Source: Tardiphaga sp. (GTDB taxonomy: Bacteria > Pseudomonadota > Alphaproteobacteria > Rhizobiales > Xanthobacteraceae). Taken from it: a stretch of DNA of 42,940 nucleotides. Under the pieces are notes generated by a model. The model had not been told where the DNA came from, made no database searches, and saw nothing but the letters and a program-made list of their open reading frames with translations. Shown here piece by piece: positions 34,744 through 42,138 of the stretch. The position numbers were made by a program, and so were the translations under genes. Position 1 is the stretch's first letter. The number at the start of each line of letters is the position of its first letter. Location: the NCBI RefSeq assembly GCF_028290495.1, contig NZ_JAQGJT010000097.1, positions 1 through 42,940 of the forward strand. The letters are read 5' to 3'.

Positions 34744-35877
34744 TCATTCCGCAACCAGCATCGCCAGATGCTCTGCGGCGTCGGCAAAATCCTCCTTGAA
34801 TTCCTGCACGACAGCGCCTGCCGACTTGACGCTGTCAATCAGCCCCACGCCCTGGCCGACGAAATAGCTGACGAGATCGCGTGCCTGCGTATTGCCGGCG
34901 GCGGCGGCGCGGTCAATCGAGGCAAAGGCGTCGCGGCTGATAATGCTCTGCAGCGGCATCGGCAGTGCGCCGGGGCTGTCTTCGCCACGGTCCCAAGCGT
35001 CGGTCCAGACGGAGCGTAGCTGCCGTGCGGGCTTTCCGGTGCGGCCCTTCGAGCGTACGGCGTCGCGCGATGACGCCGCGATCATCTTCTTGCGAAAGAT
35101 CTCCGAGGTCTCCGATTCAACGGTCGCCAGCCACACCGAGCCTGTCCAGGCGCCGGCGGCGCCCATGGCCATGCAGGCGGCCATCTGCCGCCCGGTCATA
35201 ATGCCGCCGGCCGCCAGTACGGGCACTTCGCGCATCGGCCTGATCGCCTTGATCACCTCCGGCACCAGCACCATTGTCGAGACCTCGCCGCAGTGGCCGC
35301 CCGCCTCGGTGCCCTGCGCCACCAAGATGTCGACGCCGGCGGCGACCTGACGAACCGCATGCTCCTTGGCGCCGACAAGAGCGGCGACCGGAACCCCGTG
35401 TTGCTTGCCCATCGCGATCATCGCCTTCGGCGGAACGCCCAGCGCGTTGGCGATCAGCCGGATCGGATGGTTGAACGAGACCTCGAGCAGTTCCAGCGCG
35501 CGGGTGCCGTCGAACGGCTGCGGCTGGTCGGCCGATACTTCGGTGGTTGTCAGTTCGATGCCGTATGTCTTCAGCAGGCGTCTCGTAAAATCGCGATGCG
35601 CCGGCGTAATGCGGCTCTCGAGCGACTTCCAGGTGACATCCTTTTCGCCGGAGGTAGACATGTTCTCGGGGATCAGCACGTCAATTCCGTAGGGCCTGCC
35701 GTCGACGTGGTCATCGATCCATTTCAGTTCCCGCTCCAGCGTCTCCGGTGAATGAACGGTGGCGCCAAGCACGCCAAATCCTCCGGCGCGGCTGACGGCG
35801 GCGACCACATCACGACAATGGCTGAAGGCGAGCAGCGGGAAGTCGATCCCGAGCATATCGCAGACCGGCGATCTCAT
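34744..35877 (-). CDS. NAD(P)H-dependent flavin oxidoreductase, nitronate monooxygenase family
   Basis: 377 residues, FMN-binding TIM barrel of the 2-nitropropane dioxygenase/nitronate monooxygenase family. Visible blocks are the N-terminal DMLGIDFPLLAFSHC, then AGGFGVLGAT, VAQGTEAGGHCGEVSTMVLV and the phosphate-binding VLAAGGIMTGRQMAACMAMG. The catalytic histidine of class I nitronate monooxygenases would lie in EAGGHCG. Family members oxidise nitronates or act as enoyl or quinone reductases, so the real substrate is open. The ATG at 35877 begins the conserved domain; GGGAG is ten bases upstream. A GTG at 35907 is in frame but adds an atypical extension. It is divergent from the Baeyer-Villiger gene. 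Confidence 0.9.
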   Translation of the reverse strand: MRSPVCDMLGIDFPLLAFSHCRDVVAAVSRAGGFGVLGATVHSPETLERELKWIDDHVDGRPYGIDVLIPENMSTSGEKDVTWKSLESRITPAHRDFTRRLLKTYGIELTTTEVSADQPQPFDGTRALELLEVSFNHPIRLIANALGVPPKAMIAMGKQHGVPVAALVGAKEHAVRQVAAGVDILVAQGTEAGGHCGEVSTMVLVPEVIKAIRPMREVPVLAAGGIMTGRQMAACMAMGAAGAWTGSVWLATVESETSEIFRKKMIAASSRDAVRSKGRTGKPARQLRSVWTDAWDRGEDSPGALPMPLQSIISRDAFASIDRAAAAGNTQARDLVSYFVGQGVGLIDSVKSAGAVVQEFKEDFADAAEHLAMLVAE

Positions 35878-36149
35878 GGTGCGTTGACTCCCTGCACGGC
35901 TTGGCACTGCCTTGCTTCACCGGCAAGGTCGCCCTGAACGCTAGCGCATCGTTGGTCACGCTGCCAAGTCACACAAGTTCCGGACCCGGCGCAGCGCAAG
36001 CGACAAAGGGATGGTGGTGCACAGCGCTTGGGCAAGGAAACATTCCGTTCGACAAAATATCGGAGCTCGCTCTTCCAATTTCATCCTTGCGCTTTGGCTG
36101 GCATCGGGAAATGCTGCGGCCAACAAATAAAAATGCCGGGAGCAAACGC

Positions 36150-37814
36150 ATGGTTGCCACACAGCCGCAATCCGTCCCCACGCGCGCTCACGCGAGATAC
36201 GACGTCATCGTGGTCGGTGCCGGCTTCACGGGACTCTACATGCTGCACCGGCTGCGCAAGCTCGGGCTCTCCGCGCGCGTGTTCGAGCAAGGTGGCGATG
36301 TTGGTGGCACATGGTATTGGAACCGGTATCCCGGCGCGCGCTGCGACGTGGAAAGCATGCAGTATTCGTTCTCGTTCGATGAGGCGCTGCAGCGGGAGTG
36401 GGACTGGAGCGAGCGCTACGCGCCGCAGCCGGAAATCCTGCGCTACGCCAACCACGTCGCCGACCGTTTCGATTTGCGAAAGGATATCCAGCTCGACACC
36501 CGCGTCGAATCCGCCGTGTTCGACGAGACCAGCAATGAATGGACGGTGACGACATCGGATGGTGCGACCGTCACCGCGCCTTACGTCGTGCTCGGCACCG
36601 GCTGCCTGTCGAATGCACGGGTGCCCGAATTCAAGGGCATGGGCGATTTCAAGGGGCAGGTTTATCATACCGGGCACTGGCCGCATGAGCCGGTGGATTT
36701 CACCGGCCTGCGGGTTGGCGTGATCGGAACGGGATCGTCGGCGATCCAGTCGATCCCGCTGATCGCCGAACAGGCGAGCGAACTCTTTGTCTTCCAGCGC
36801 ACTGCGAACTTTTCCGTACCCGCCCGCAACGCGCCACTCTCCGCGGGAGAGCGCGAGGCCTGGCGCAAGGATTATGCGGAAATTCGCCGCCGCGCCCGCG
36901 AGGATATGAAGAACGGCATCGTGCAGCCGGTGCCGGACCGCGGCGCGCTCGACGATCCCGACGAGGTCAGGCGCGAAAAATATGGCGCGCGCTGGAACAG
37001 CGGCGGCCTGACTTTCATGGGCGTCTACAACAATCTGGTGCTGGATCAGCCGGCCAACGACACCGCGGCGGATTTCATTCGCGAGCGGATCGCCGGGATC
37101 GTCGCCGATCCCGAGACGTCGAGGCTGCTACAGCCCAACGACCATCCGGTCGGTTCCAAACGCATTTGCGTCGACACCGATTATTACGCGACCTTCAACC
37201 GGCCGAACGTCAAGCTGGTCGATATCCGCTCACATCCGATCGAGCGTATCCAGCCGCACGCTGTACGCAGCGGCGGCCGTGACTACCAGGTCGATGCCCT
37301 GGTGCTGGCTACCGGCTTCGACGCGATGACCGGCTCGGTCGCCAAGATCGACATTCGCGGCCGCGGCGGGCGTACGCTGAACGACAAATGGGCGGAAGGC
37401 CCGCGCACTTATCTCGGCCTGATGAGCGCCGGCTTCCCCAACCTGTTCATCGTTACCGGCCCCGGCAGCCCATCGGTGCTGAGCAACATGATCGTCTCGA
37501 TCGAGCAGCACGTCGACTGGATCGCCGACTGCCTCGCTTACATGCGCGACCGTGGCGTCGGCAGCATCGAGGCGACGCATTCTGCCGAGGACCGATGGGT
37601 CGCCCATGTCAATGAGGTGGCCGGCAGCACGCTCTATCCGCAGGCCAACTCCTGGTACATGGGCGCGAACATTCCCGGCAAGCCGCAAATCTTCATGCCC
37701 TATATCGGCGGCGTCGGAGTCTATCGGCAGATCTGCAACGACGTCGCGGCAAAGGACTACGATGGCTTTGCGATGGTGGTAGCCGCAAGGCCGCAAGCGG
37801 CGGCGGGCGGGTAG
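36150..37814 (+). CDS. Baeyer-Villiger-type flavin monooxygenase
   Basis: 554 residues, FAD- and NADPH-dependent. It inserts one oxygen next to a ketone carbonyl to give an ester or lactone. The first Rossmann motif GAGFTG is at 23-28, the Baeyer-Villiger fingerprint FKGQVYHTGHWP at 167-178, and the second nucleotide motif GTGSSA at 193-198. The N-terminal FAD block continues as GTWYWNRYPGARCDVES, as in cyclohexanone and phenylacetone monooxygenases. The ATG at 36150 has GGGAG seven bases upstream; the long upstream frame lacks family sequence. The 272-base gap to the divergent flavin oxidoreductase holds no gene. The ketone is unknown; neighbours suggest its product enters CoA metabolism. 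Confidence 0.95.
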   Translation: MVATQPQSVPTRAHARYDVIVVGAGFTGLYMLHRLRKLGLSARVFEQGGDVGGTWYWNRYPGARCDVESMQYSFSFDEALQREWDWSERYAPQPEILRYANHVADRFDLRKDIQLDTRVESAVFDETSNEWTVTTSDGATVTAPYVVLGTGCLSNARVPEFKGMGDFKGQVYHTGHWPHEPVDFTGLRVGVIGTGSSAIQSIPLIAEQASELFVFQRTANFSVPARNAPLSAGEREAWRKDYAEIRRRAREDMKNGIVQPVPDRGALDDPDEVRREKYGARWNSGGLTFMGVYNNLVLDQPANDTAADFIRERIAGIVADPETSRLLQPNDHPVGSKRICVDTDYYATFNRPNVKLVDIRSHPIERIQPHAVRSGGRDYQVDALVLATGFDAMTGSVAKIDIRGRGGRTLNDKWAEGPRTYLGLMSAGFPNLFIVTGPGSPSVLSNMIVSIEQHVDWIADCLAYMRDRGVGSIEATHSAEDRWVAHVNEVAGSTLYPQANSWYMGANIPGKPQIFMPYIGGVGVYRQICNDVAAKDYDGFAMVVAARPQAAAGG

Positions 37815-37821
37815 ACACTGC

Positions 37822-37935
37822 CATGGCGAGGTCAGGGAAAACTGGCTTGCCAGCTTTCGTCCTAGCGAAGCGACGCGGCAATCCAGAGCCGCAAGCAAAG
37901 ACTGGATTGCTTCGTCGCAAGGGTGCCTCGCAATG
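37822..37935. repeat. Family A element with nested hairpin, copy 7
   Basis: CATGGCGAGG (37822-37831) pairs with CCTCGCAATG (37926-37935) with one mismatch. A nested hairpin GAAAACTGGC-TT-GCCAGCTTTC (37837-37858, one mismatch) sits in the left arm. The central pair is GCAATCCAG with CTGGATTGC. The nested hairpin is almost the same as the one at 12372-12395, which sits in the right arm of copy 4. It lies between the convergent monooxygenase and SDR genes. Confidence 0.88.
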
Positions 37936-37945
37936 ACGAGAAGGC

Positions 37946-38725
37946 TCAAAACGCCGTGTAGCCGCCATCGATCACGAACGTATCCGCGGTGTGATACGAT
38001 GACGCCTGGCTCATCAGATACACGGCGATGCCGCCGAAATCCGACGGTTCGCCGAACCGGCGCACCGGGATGCGCGGCATCACATTGGCGACGAATTTAT
38101 CGTTGGCCATCAGGCCCGCGGTCATCTCGCTCTTGATCCAGCCCGGCAGGATCGCATTGGCCGTCACGCCCTGGCGCGCCAGCTCGACCGCCAGCGCACG
38201 GACCAGCGCGTTGATCGCCGCCTTGGTCGCCGCGTAATGCTCGTTGCGCGCGGTGCCGAAGATCGAGGCGAGGCTCGATGTCGCTACCAGTCGGCCGAAC
38301 CTGTCGCCGGCCTCGGCGCGCTCCGTCATGTGCCGTGCGGCGGCCTGGAACACATGGAAGACGCCGTCGAGATTGGTGGCGAACATCGTTCGCCATTGTT
38401 CTTCGGTGCGATCAATGAAGGCATGGCGTCCGCCGCCGCCGATGCCGGCATTGGCGAAGCAGCCATCGACCCGGCCGTATTTCTCCAAGGTGGCACCCAT
38501 CGCTGATTTCACCGAGGCGGTGTCGGTGACATCGCAGACCTGCGTATCAACCTGGCCGGCGCAGCCTGCCATGGTAGCTGCAGCACTGGTATTCTTGCCG
38601 GCGTTGCGACCCCAGATCGAGACGTTGCAGCCAGCCGTGGCCAGTGCCTGCGCGATCCCAAGCCCGATGCCGCCATTGCCGCCGGTCACGACCGCGACGC
38701 GGCCCGTCAGATCAAAGATGCTCAT
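37946..38725 (-). CDS. SDR-family oxidoreductase, classical type
   Basis: 259 residues with complete classical motifs: cofactor loop GGNGGIG at 15-21, ANAG at 91-94, catalytic Ser at 150-151 and Tyr164/Lys168 (HYAATK), and the C-terminal VIDGGYTAF ending. NAD(P)-dependent oxidation of an alcohol or reduction of a ketone in the cytoplasm is expected. The ATG at 38725 has AGGAAA five bases upstream. It is divergent from the crotonase at 38883 and convergent with the Baeyer-Villiger enzyme. An alcohol dehydrogenase feeding the ketone to that enzyme, or an LvaD-like step on a hydroxyacyl-CoA, are both reasonable roles; neither is shown. Confidence 0.93.
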   Translation of the reverse strand: MSIFDLTGRVAVVTGGNGGIGLGIAQALATAGCNVSIWGRNAGKNTSAAATMAGCAGQVDTQVCDVTDTASVKSAMGATLEKYGRVDGCFANAGIGGGGRHAFIDRTEEQWRTMFATNLDGVFHVFQAAARHMTERAEAGDRFGRLVATSSLASIFGTARNEHYAATKAAINALVRALAVELARQGVTANAILPGWIKSEMTAGLMANDKFVANVMPRIPVRRFGEPSDFGGIAVYLMSQASSYHTADTFVIDGGYTAF

Positions 38726-38882
38726 CGGCGTTTCCTGTGTTGGCGCATGTTGGCCGTGCGTCCGTGCGAGGTGAGAGGCTCGCGCCAAGCATGGACAAGC
38801 ACGTCCGAAAAATCAAATATGCGGGTTAGTGCGAACACTTCCACACCGCGGAATAAACACGCGGATCACAACCGAGGAAACC

Positions 38883-39674
38883 ATGCAGTTCAAACACGTC
38901 ACGCTCGACATCGACGGCGCCGTTGCCATCCTGAAGCTCGACCATCAGGAGGTCATGAACGCGGTCTCCATCGACATGCTCGGCGGTCTCGGCGAGGCGC
39001 TGGACGAGATCGATGAGCGCCGGGCCGAGGTACGCTGTCTGGTCATCACCGGCGCCGGCCGCGCCTTCTGCACCGGCGCGAACCTTCAGGGCCGCAACAA
39101 CAACGTCACCAAGCGCGGCGGTGCAGGCTCCTCGCTGGAGACCGCCTTCCATCCGTTCCTGCGCCGGCTGCGCGGGCTGCATTGCCCGATCGTCACTGCG
39201 GTGAACGGCCCGGCCGCCGGCGCCGGCATGAGCTTCGCGATGATGGGCGATCTCATCCTGTGCGCGCGCTCGTCTTATTTCCTGCAGGCATTCCGCCGTA
39301 TCGGCCTGGTGCCGGATTGCGGCTCGACGTGGATGCTGCCGCGGCTGATCGGCAAGGCCCGCGCGGTGGAATTGTCGCTGCTCGGCGAGCGGCTGCCGGC
39401 GGAGAAGGCGCTGGATTGGGGCCTGATCAACCGTGTCTATGACGACGCCGTGCTGATGGAAGAAGCGATGAAGCAGGCGCACGAACTGGCTGAAGGCCCG
39501 ACCATCGCGCTGTCGCTGATCCGTAAGCTGTACTGGGAAAGCCCGGAGAATTCCTTCGAGGACCAGATCAATCTCGAAGTGCAGTCGCAGCGCATCGCCG
39601 GGAATGCCGACGATTTCAAGGAGGGCGTCACCGCATTCCTGGAGAAGCGCCCGGCGAAGTTCACCGGCAAATAG
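38883..39674 (+). CDS. Crotonase-fold enzyme of the PaaG/isomerase type
   Basis: 263 residues, enoyl-CoA hydratase/isomerase fold. The oxyanion-hole glycine region is GAGMSFAMMGD. Neither glutamate of true hydratases is present: Ser117 and Ala136 occupy those places. Instead Asp145 (GLVPDCGSTWML) is kept, as in PaaG and other enoyl-CoA isomerases. It therefore more likely moves a double bond or isomerises an acyl-CoA than hydrates it. GAGG lies five bases before the ATG at 38883; codons from 38829 lack a site. It is followed after 10 bases by the phosphotransferase gene, and the three genes to 41185 appear to be one operon. Confidence 0.92.
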   Translation: MQFKHVTLDIDGAVAILKLDHQEVMNAVSIDMLGGLGEALDEIDERRAEVRCLVITGAGRAFCTGANLQGRNNNVTKRGGAGSSLETAFHPFLRRLRGLHCPIVTAVNGPAAGAGMSFAMMGDLILCARSSYFLQAFRRIGLVPDCGSTWMLPRLIGKARAVELSLLGERLPAEKALDWGLINRVYDDAVLMEEAMKQAHELAEGPTIALSLIRKLYWESPENSFEDQINLEVQSQRIAGNADDFKEGVTAFLEKRPAKFTGK

Positions 39675-39684
39675 GCCGCGAGCA

Positions 39685-40683
39685 ATGACCGCAACCACGA
39701 CGGAGGCACTGCTGGCGCGCAGTGTCGTCTCGTGGTGCGCGGGCGCTGCCGGCGTCAACAACGCGGTGCAGCTGTCCGGTGGCGCCAGCCAGGAGACCTG
39801 GTCATTTGACATCGCGCATCCCGATGGTGTGATCGGCGCAATCCTGCGCCGCGCGCCATCCGGATGCGGCGCGGCGCCGGGCCGGGCCTGCGGCCTCGTT
39901 ACCGAGGCGGCGCTGATCCGGTGCGCACATCGGGCAGGCGTGCCGGTGCCGGTTGTGCTGCATGTGCTGGATGACAGCGATGGGCTCGGCGTCGGTTTCA
40001 TCATGCAGCGCATTGCCGGCGAAACCATTCCGCGAAAGATTTTGCGCGATGCCGAATTCGCGGCGGTCAGACCCGGGCTGGCACACCAGGCCGGCCGCAT
40101 TCTCGCGGATATCCACGGCCTGCCGCTGTGCGATCTGCCCGAACTGCGTCGCATGACGGCGGCGGTGGAGATCGACGAACTGGCGCACGATATTGCGGAT
40201 TTCGGCTGGCCGCGCCCGGTATTCCAACTGGCGCTGCGCTGGCTGCGAGATCACGATCCCGGTCCGTCCGAGCGCATTACGTTGGTGCACGGCGATTTCC
40301 GCCACGGCAATTTGATGATCGGCCCGGATGGCATCCGAGCGGTGCTGGATTGGGAGCTGGCGCATCTCGGCGACCCCATGGAAGACCTTGGCTGGATCTG
40401 CGTCAATTCCTGGCGCTTCGGAGAGATCGACCGGCCGGTCGGCGGCTTCGGCCTGCGCGAGGATCAGTTCGCCGGCTACGAGGCGGCCAGCGGCCTCACT
40501 GTCGATGTCATGCGCGTCAAGTTCTGGGAGGTGATGGGCACGTTGCGCTGGGGCGTGATGTGCTGCGGCATGATGCAGCGCTTCCGCGATGGACCCGACC
40601 GTTCGCTGGAGCGTGCGATGATCGGGCGGCGCTCGTCGGAGACCGAGATAGATCTGTTGCGCCTGTTGGCTCCGCGAGGTTGA
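39685..40683 (+). CDS. Phosphotransferase-family kinase, LvaA/ACAD10-like
   Basis: 332 residues, aminoglycoside-phosphotransferase (APH) fold. The ATP loop LSGGASQETW is at 30-39. The catalytic loop HGDFRHGNLM has Asp204 and Asn209, and the metal-binding Asp222 is in LDWELAHLGDPMEDLGW. Relatives next to DUF6285 and acyl-CoA dehydrogenase genes include LvaA of Pseudomonas putida, which phosphorylates the 4-hydroxyl of 4-hydroxyvaleryl-CoA, and the N-terminal half of animal ACAD10/11. A hydroxyacyl-CoA kinase role is inferred from this neighbourhood; the local sequence alone shows only a kinase-like fold. It starts 10 bases after the crotonase stop. Confidence 0.88.
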   Translation: MTATTTEALLARSVVSWCAGAAGVNNAVQLSGGASQETWSFDIAHPDGVIGAILRRAPSGCGAAPGRACGLVTEAALIRCAHRAGVPVPVVLHVLDDSDGLGVGFIMQRIAGETIPRKILRDAEFAAVRPGLAHQAGRILADIHGLPLCDLPELRRMTAAVEIDELAHDIADFGWPRPVFQLALRWLRDHDPGPSERITLVHGDFRHGNLMIGPDGIRAVLDWELAHLGDPMEDLGWICVNSWRFGEIDRPVGGFGLREDQFAGYEAASGLTVDVMRVKFWEVMGTLRWGVMCCGMMQRFRDGPDRSLERAMIGRRSSETEIDLLRLLAPRG

Positions 40684-40684
40684 G

Positions 40685-41185
40685 ATGCAGGACGAACCGA
40701 CCCCCATTGAACTGACCAGGGCCGTCGCTGATTTTTTGCGTGCCGACATCGCGCCGCAGATCACCGGCCACACCGCATTCAAGCTCCGCGTGGCGATCAA
40801 CGCGCTCGATCTGGTGACGCGGCAGCTCAGCCTGCAAGGCGACAGCGACACCGCTGAATTGCATGGGCTGACGATGCTGCTCGGGGTGCAGGGCACGCTT
40901 AAGGGATTGAACGCCGATCTCGCCGAACGCATCGCGCAGGGTGATGTCGATCTGTCGGTGCCGGGGGTGAAGGACCATCTGTGGCAGACGACGCTGGCCA
41001 AGCTGGCCATCGATCAGCCGAATTATGCGGCGTACAAGAGGGAGCTGGAAGCAGACCTCTCCACAACATCGCCGTCATCCTTCGAGGCTCGCCCAAGTGG
41101 GCGAGCGCCTCAGGATGACGACATCGGTGCTTGTGGGGCTACTTCCCCTTCCAGTTCGGCGCACGCTTTTCCGAGAACGCCTTAG
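40685..41185 (+). CDS. DUF6285 protein with a repeat-derived C-terminal tail
   Basis: 166 residues. The first about 125 are the DUF6285-type helical domain (ELTRAVADFLRADIAPQITG, TAFKLRVAINALDLVTRQLS). The small LvaB protein linked to LvaA is of this kind and supports its activity. The ATG is one base after the phosphotransferase TGA (TGAGATG). From about residue 128 the frame runs through the family B palindrome at 41073-41120 (PSSFEARPSGRAPQDDD) and then through the end of the convergent crotonase gene, overlapping it by 47 bases. The tail is probably recent, low-complexity, and not part of the functional domain. The natural stop was probably lost by the palindrome. Confidence 0.87.
   Translation: MQDEPTPIELTRAVADFLRADIAPQITGHTAFKLRVAINALDLVTRQLSLQGDSDTAELHGLTMLLGVQGTLKGLNADLAERIAQGDVDLSVPGVKDHLWQTTLAKLAIDQPNYAAYKRELEADLSTTSPSSFEARPSGRAPQDDDIGACGATSPSSSAHAFPRTP
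41073..41120. repeat. Family B palindrome, copy 2, inside a coding region
   Basis: CGTCATCC at the left pairs with GGATGACG at the right; the inner hairpin CTCGCCC-AAGTGG-GCGAG follows the same axis. It shares its outer arms with the element at 3015-3063 but not its loop. It lies within the 3' end of the DUF6285 frame. Confidence 0.8.
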
Positions 41186-41918
41186 GTCCTTCGATGTAAT
41201 CCTGCGACGCCACCATCGCCTTCACCGCGGGGTATTCGCGCTGCTCCGCGATTGCCTGTTCCAGTGACACGTTCATGCCCTTCTGGATCGTCTGCTTTGA
41301 GGCGCGGAGCGACATCGGCGAGTTCTTGCAGATCGTCTCGGCCCAGCGCAGCGCAGCAGTCAGCGCCTCGCCCTGCGGCACGACCTCATTGACGAAGCCG
41401 AGCTCATAGCCTTCCTGCGCCTTCACATGCCGCGCAGTCAGGATCATGCCCATGGCGCGCTTCATGCCAATCTGCCGCGGCAGCCGATGCAGGCCGCCGG
41501 CCAGCGCCGCGAGCCCAACGCGCGGCTCCGGCAATGCGAATGTGGCGTTCTCCGCGGCGATGATCAGGTCGCAGGCCAGCGCGATCTCGAAACCGCCGCC
41601 CATCGCCACGCCGTTGACCGCGGCGATGATCGGCTTGTCGCAATCGAACCGCGCGGTGAGGCCGGCAAAGCCCGAGGTGTTCCAGCCGCGCTTGCCGCCG
41701 GCGGCCTGCCATTTCAGGTCGTTGCCGGCGCAGAACGCCTTGTCGCCGGCGCCGGTGACGATCGCGACCCATTGCTCGGGATCGGCGACGAAATCGTCGA
41801 ACACCTTGTTGAGCTCGAAATGCGCGTCAGTGTGCAGCGCGTTGTACACTTCCGGGCGCGACAGCGTCACGATCGTAATCGGTCCCTTGCGCGTCACTTT
41901 TGAAAACTTCAGGTCCAT
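41139..41918 (-). CDS. Enoyl-CoA hydratase-type crotonase with both catalytic glutamates
   Basis: 259 residues. Both hydratase glutamates are present, Glu111 in MGGGFEIALACD and Glu131 in FALPEPRVGL, so a true hydratase or carnitinyl-CoA dehydratase-like reaction is expected. The CoA loop AFCAGNDLKW is at 61-70. The ATG at 41918 has GGGAG five bases upstream; the frame to 42005 adds 29 atypical residues. It is convergent with the DUF6285 gene and overlaps its tail. It is divergent from the acyl-CoA dehydrogenase, with a 220-base gap that must hold both promoters. Confidence 0.93.
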   Translation of the reverse strand: MDLKFSKVTRKGPITIVTLSRPEVYNALHTDAHFELNKVFDDFVADPEQWVAIVTGAGDKAFCAGNDLKWQAAGGKRGWNTSGFAGLTARFDCDKPIIAAVNGVAMGGGFEIALACDLIIAAENATFALPEPRVGLAALAGGLHRLPRQIGMKRAMGMILTARHVKAQEGYELGFVNEVVPQGEALTAALRWAETICKNSPMSLRASKQTIQKGMNVSLEQAIAEQREYPAVKAMVASQDYIEGPKAFSEKRAPNWKGK

Positions 41919-42037
41919 GTTTGCTCCCGTTGATTTTTTTCCCTGGTGCGGAATGAAGCCGAATACTAGCTGGCTCTCCCCGCCGGATACCATCCAATTA
42001 CGCAAGCAAGCCGCGCGTCACAAGCGGTATTCCATTG

Positions 42038-42068
42038 CTTGACTTGGGCGCCGTCTTCTCACCTTATT
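42038..42068 (+). promoter_or_regulatory. Possible promoter for the acyl-CoA dehydrogenase gene
   Basis: CTTGAC at 42038-42043 matches the rhizobial -35 preference. A weak -10 candidate CTTATT is at 42063-42068, with a long 19-base spacer. The start codon is 71 bases further on. Read by eye only. Confidence 0.25.
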
Positions 42069-42138
42069 CGATGGCTCAAAGGGCCGCGCAGCGCCTTAAC
42101 GCAAGTGACAACAAGACAACCTTCCGGGAGAGACTGCC

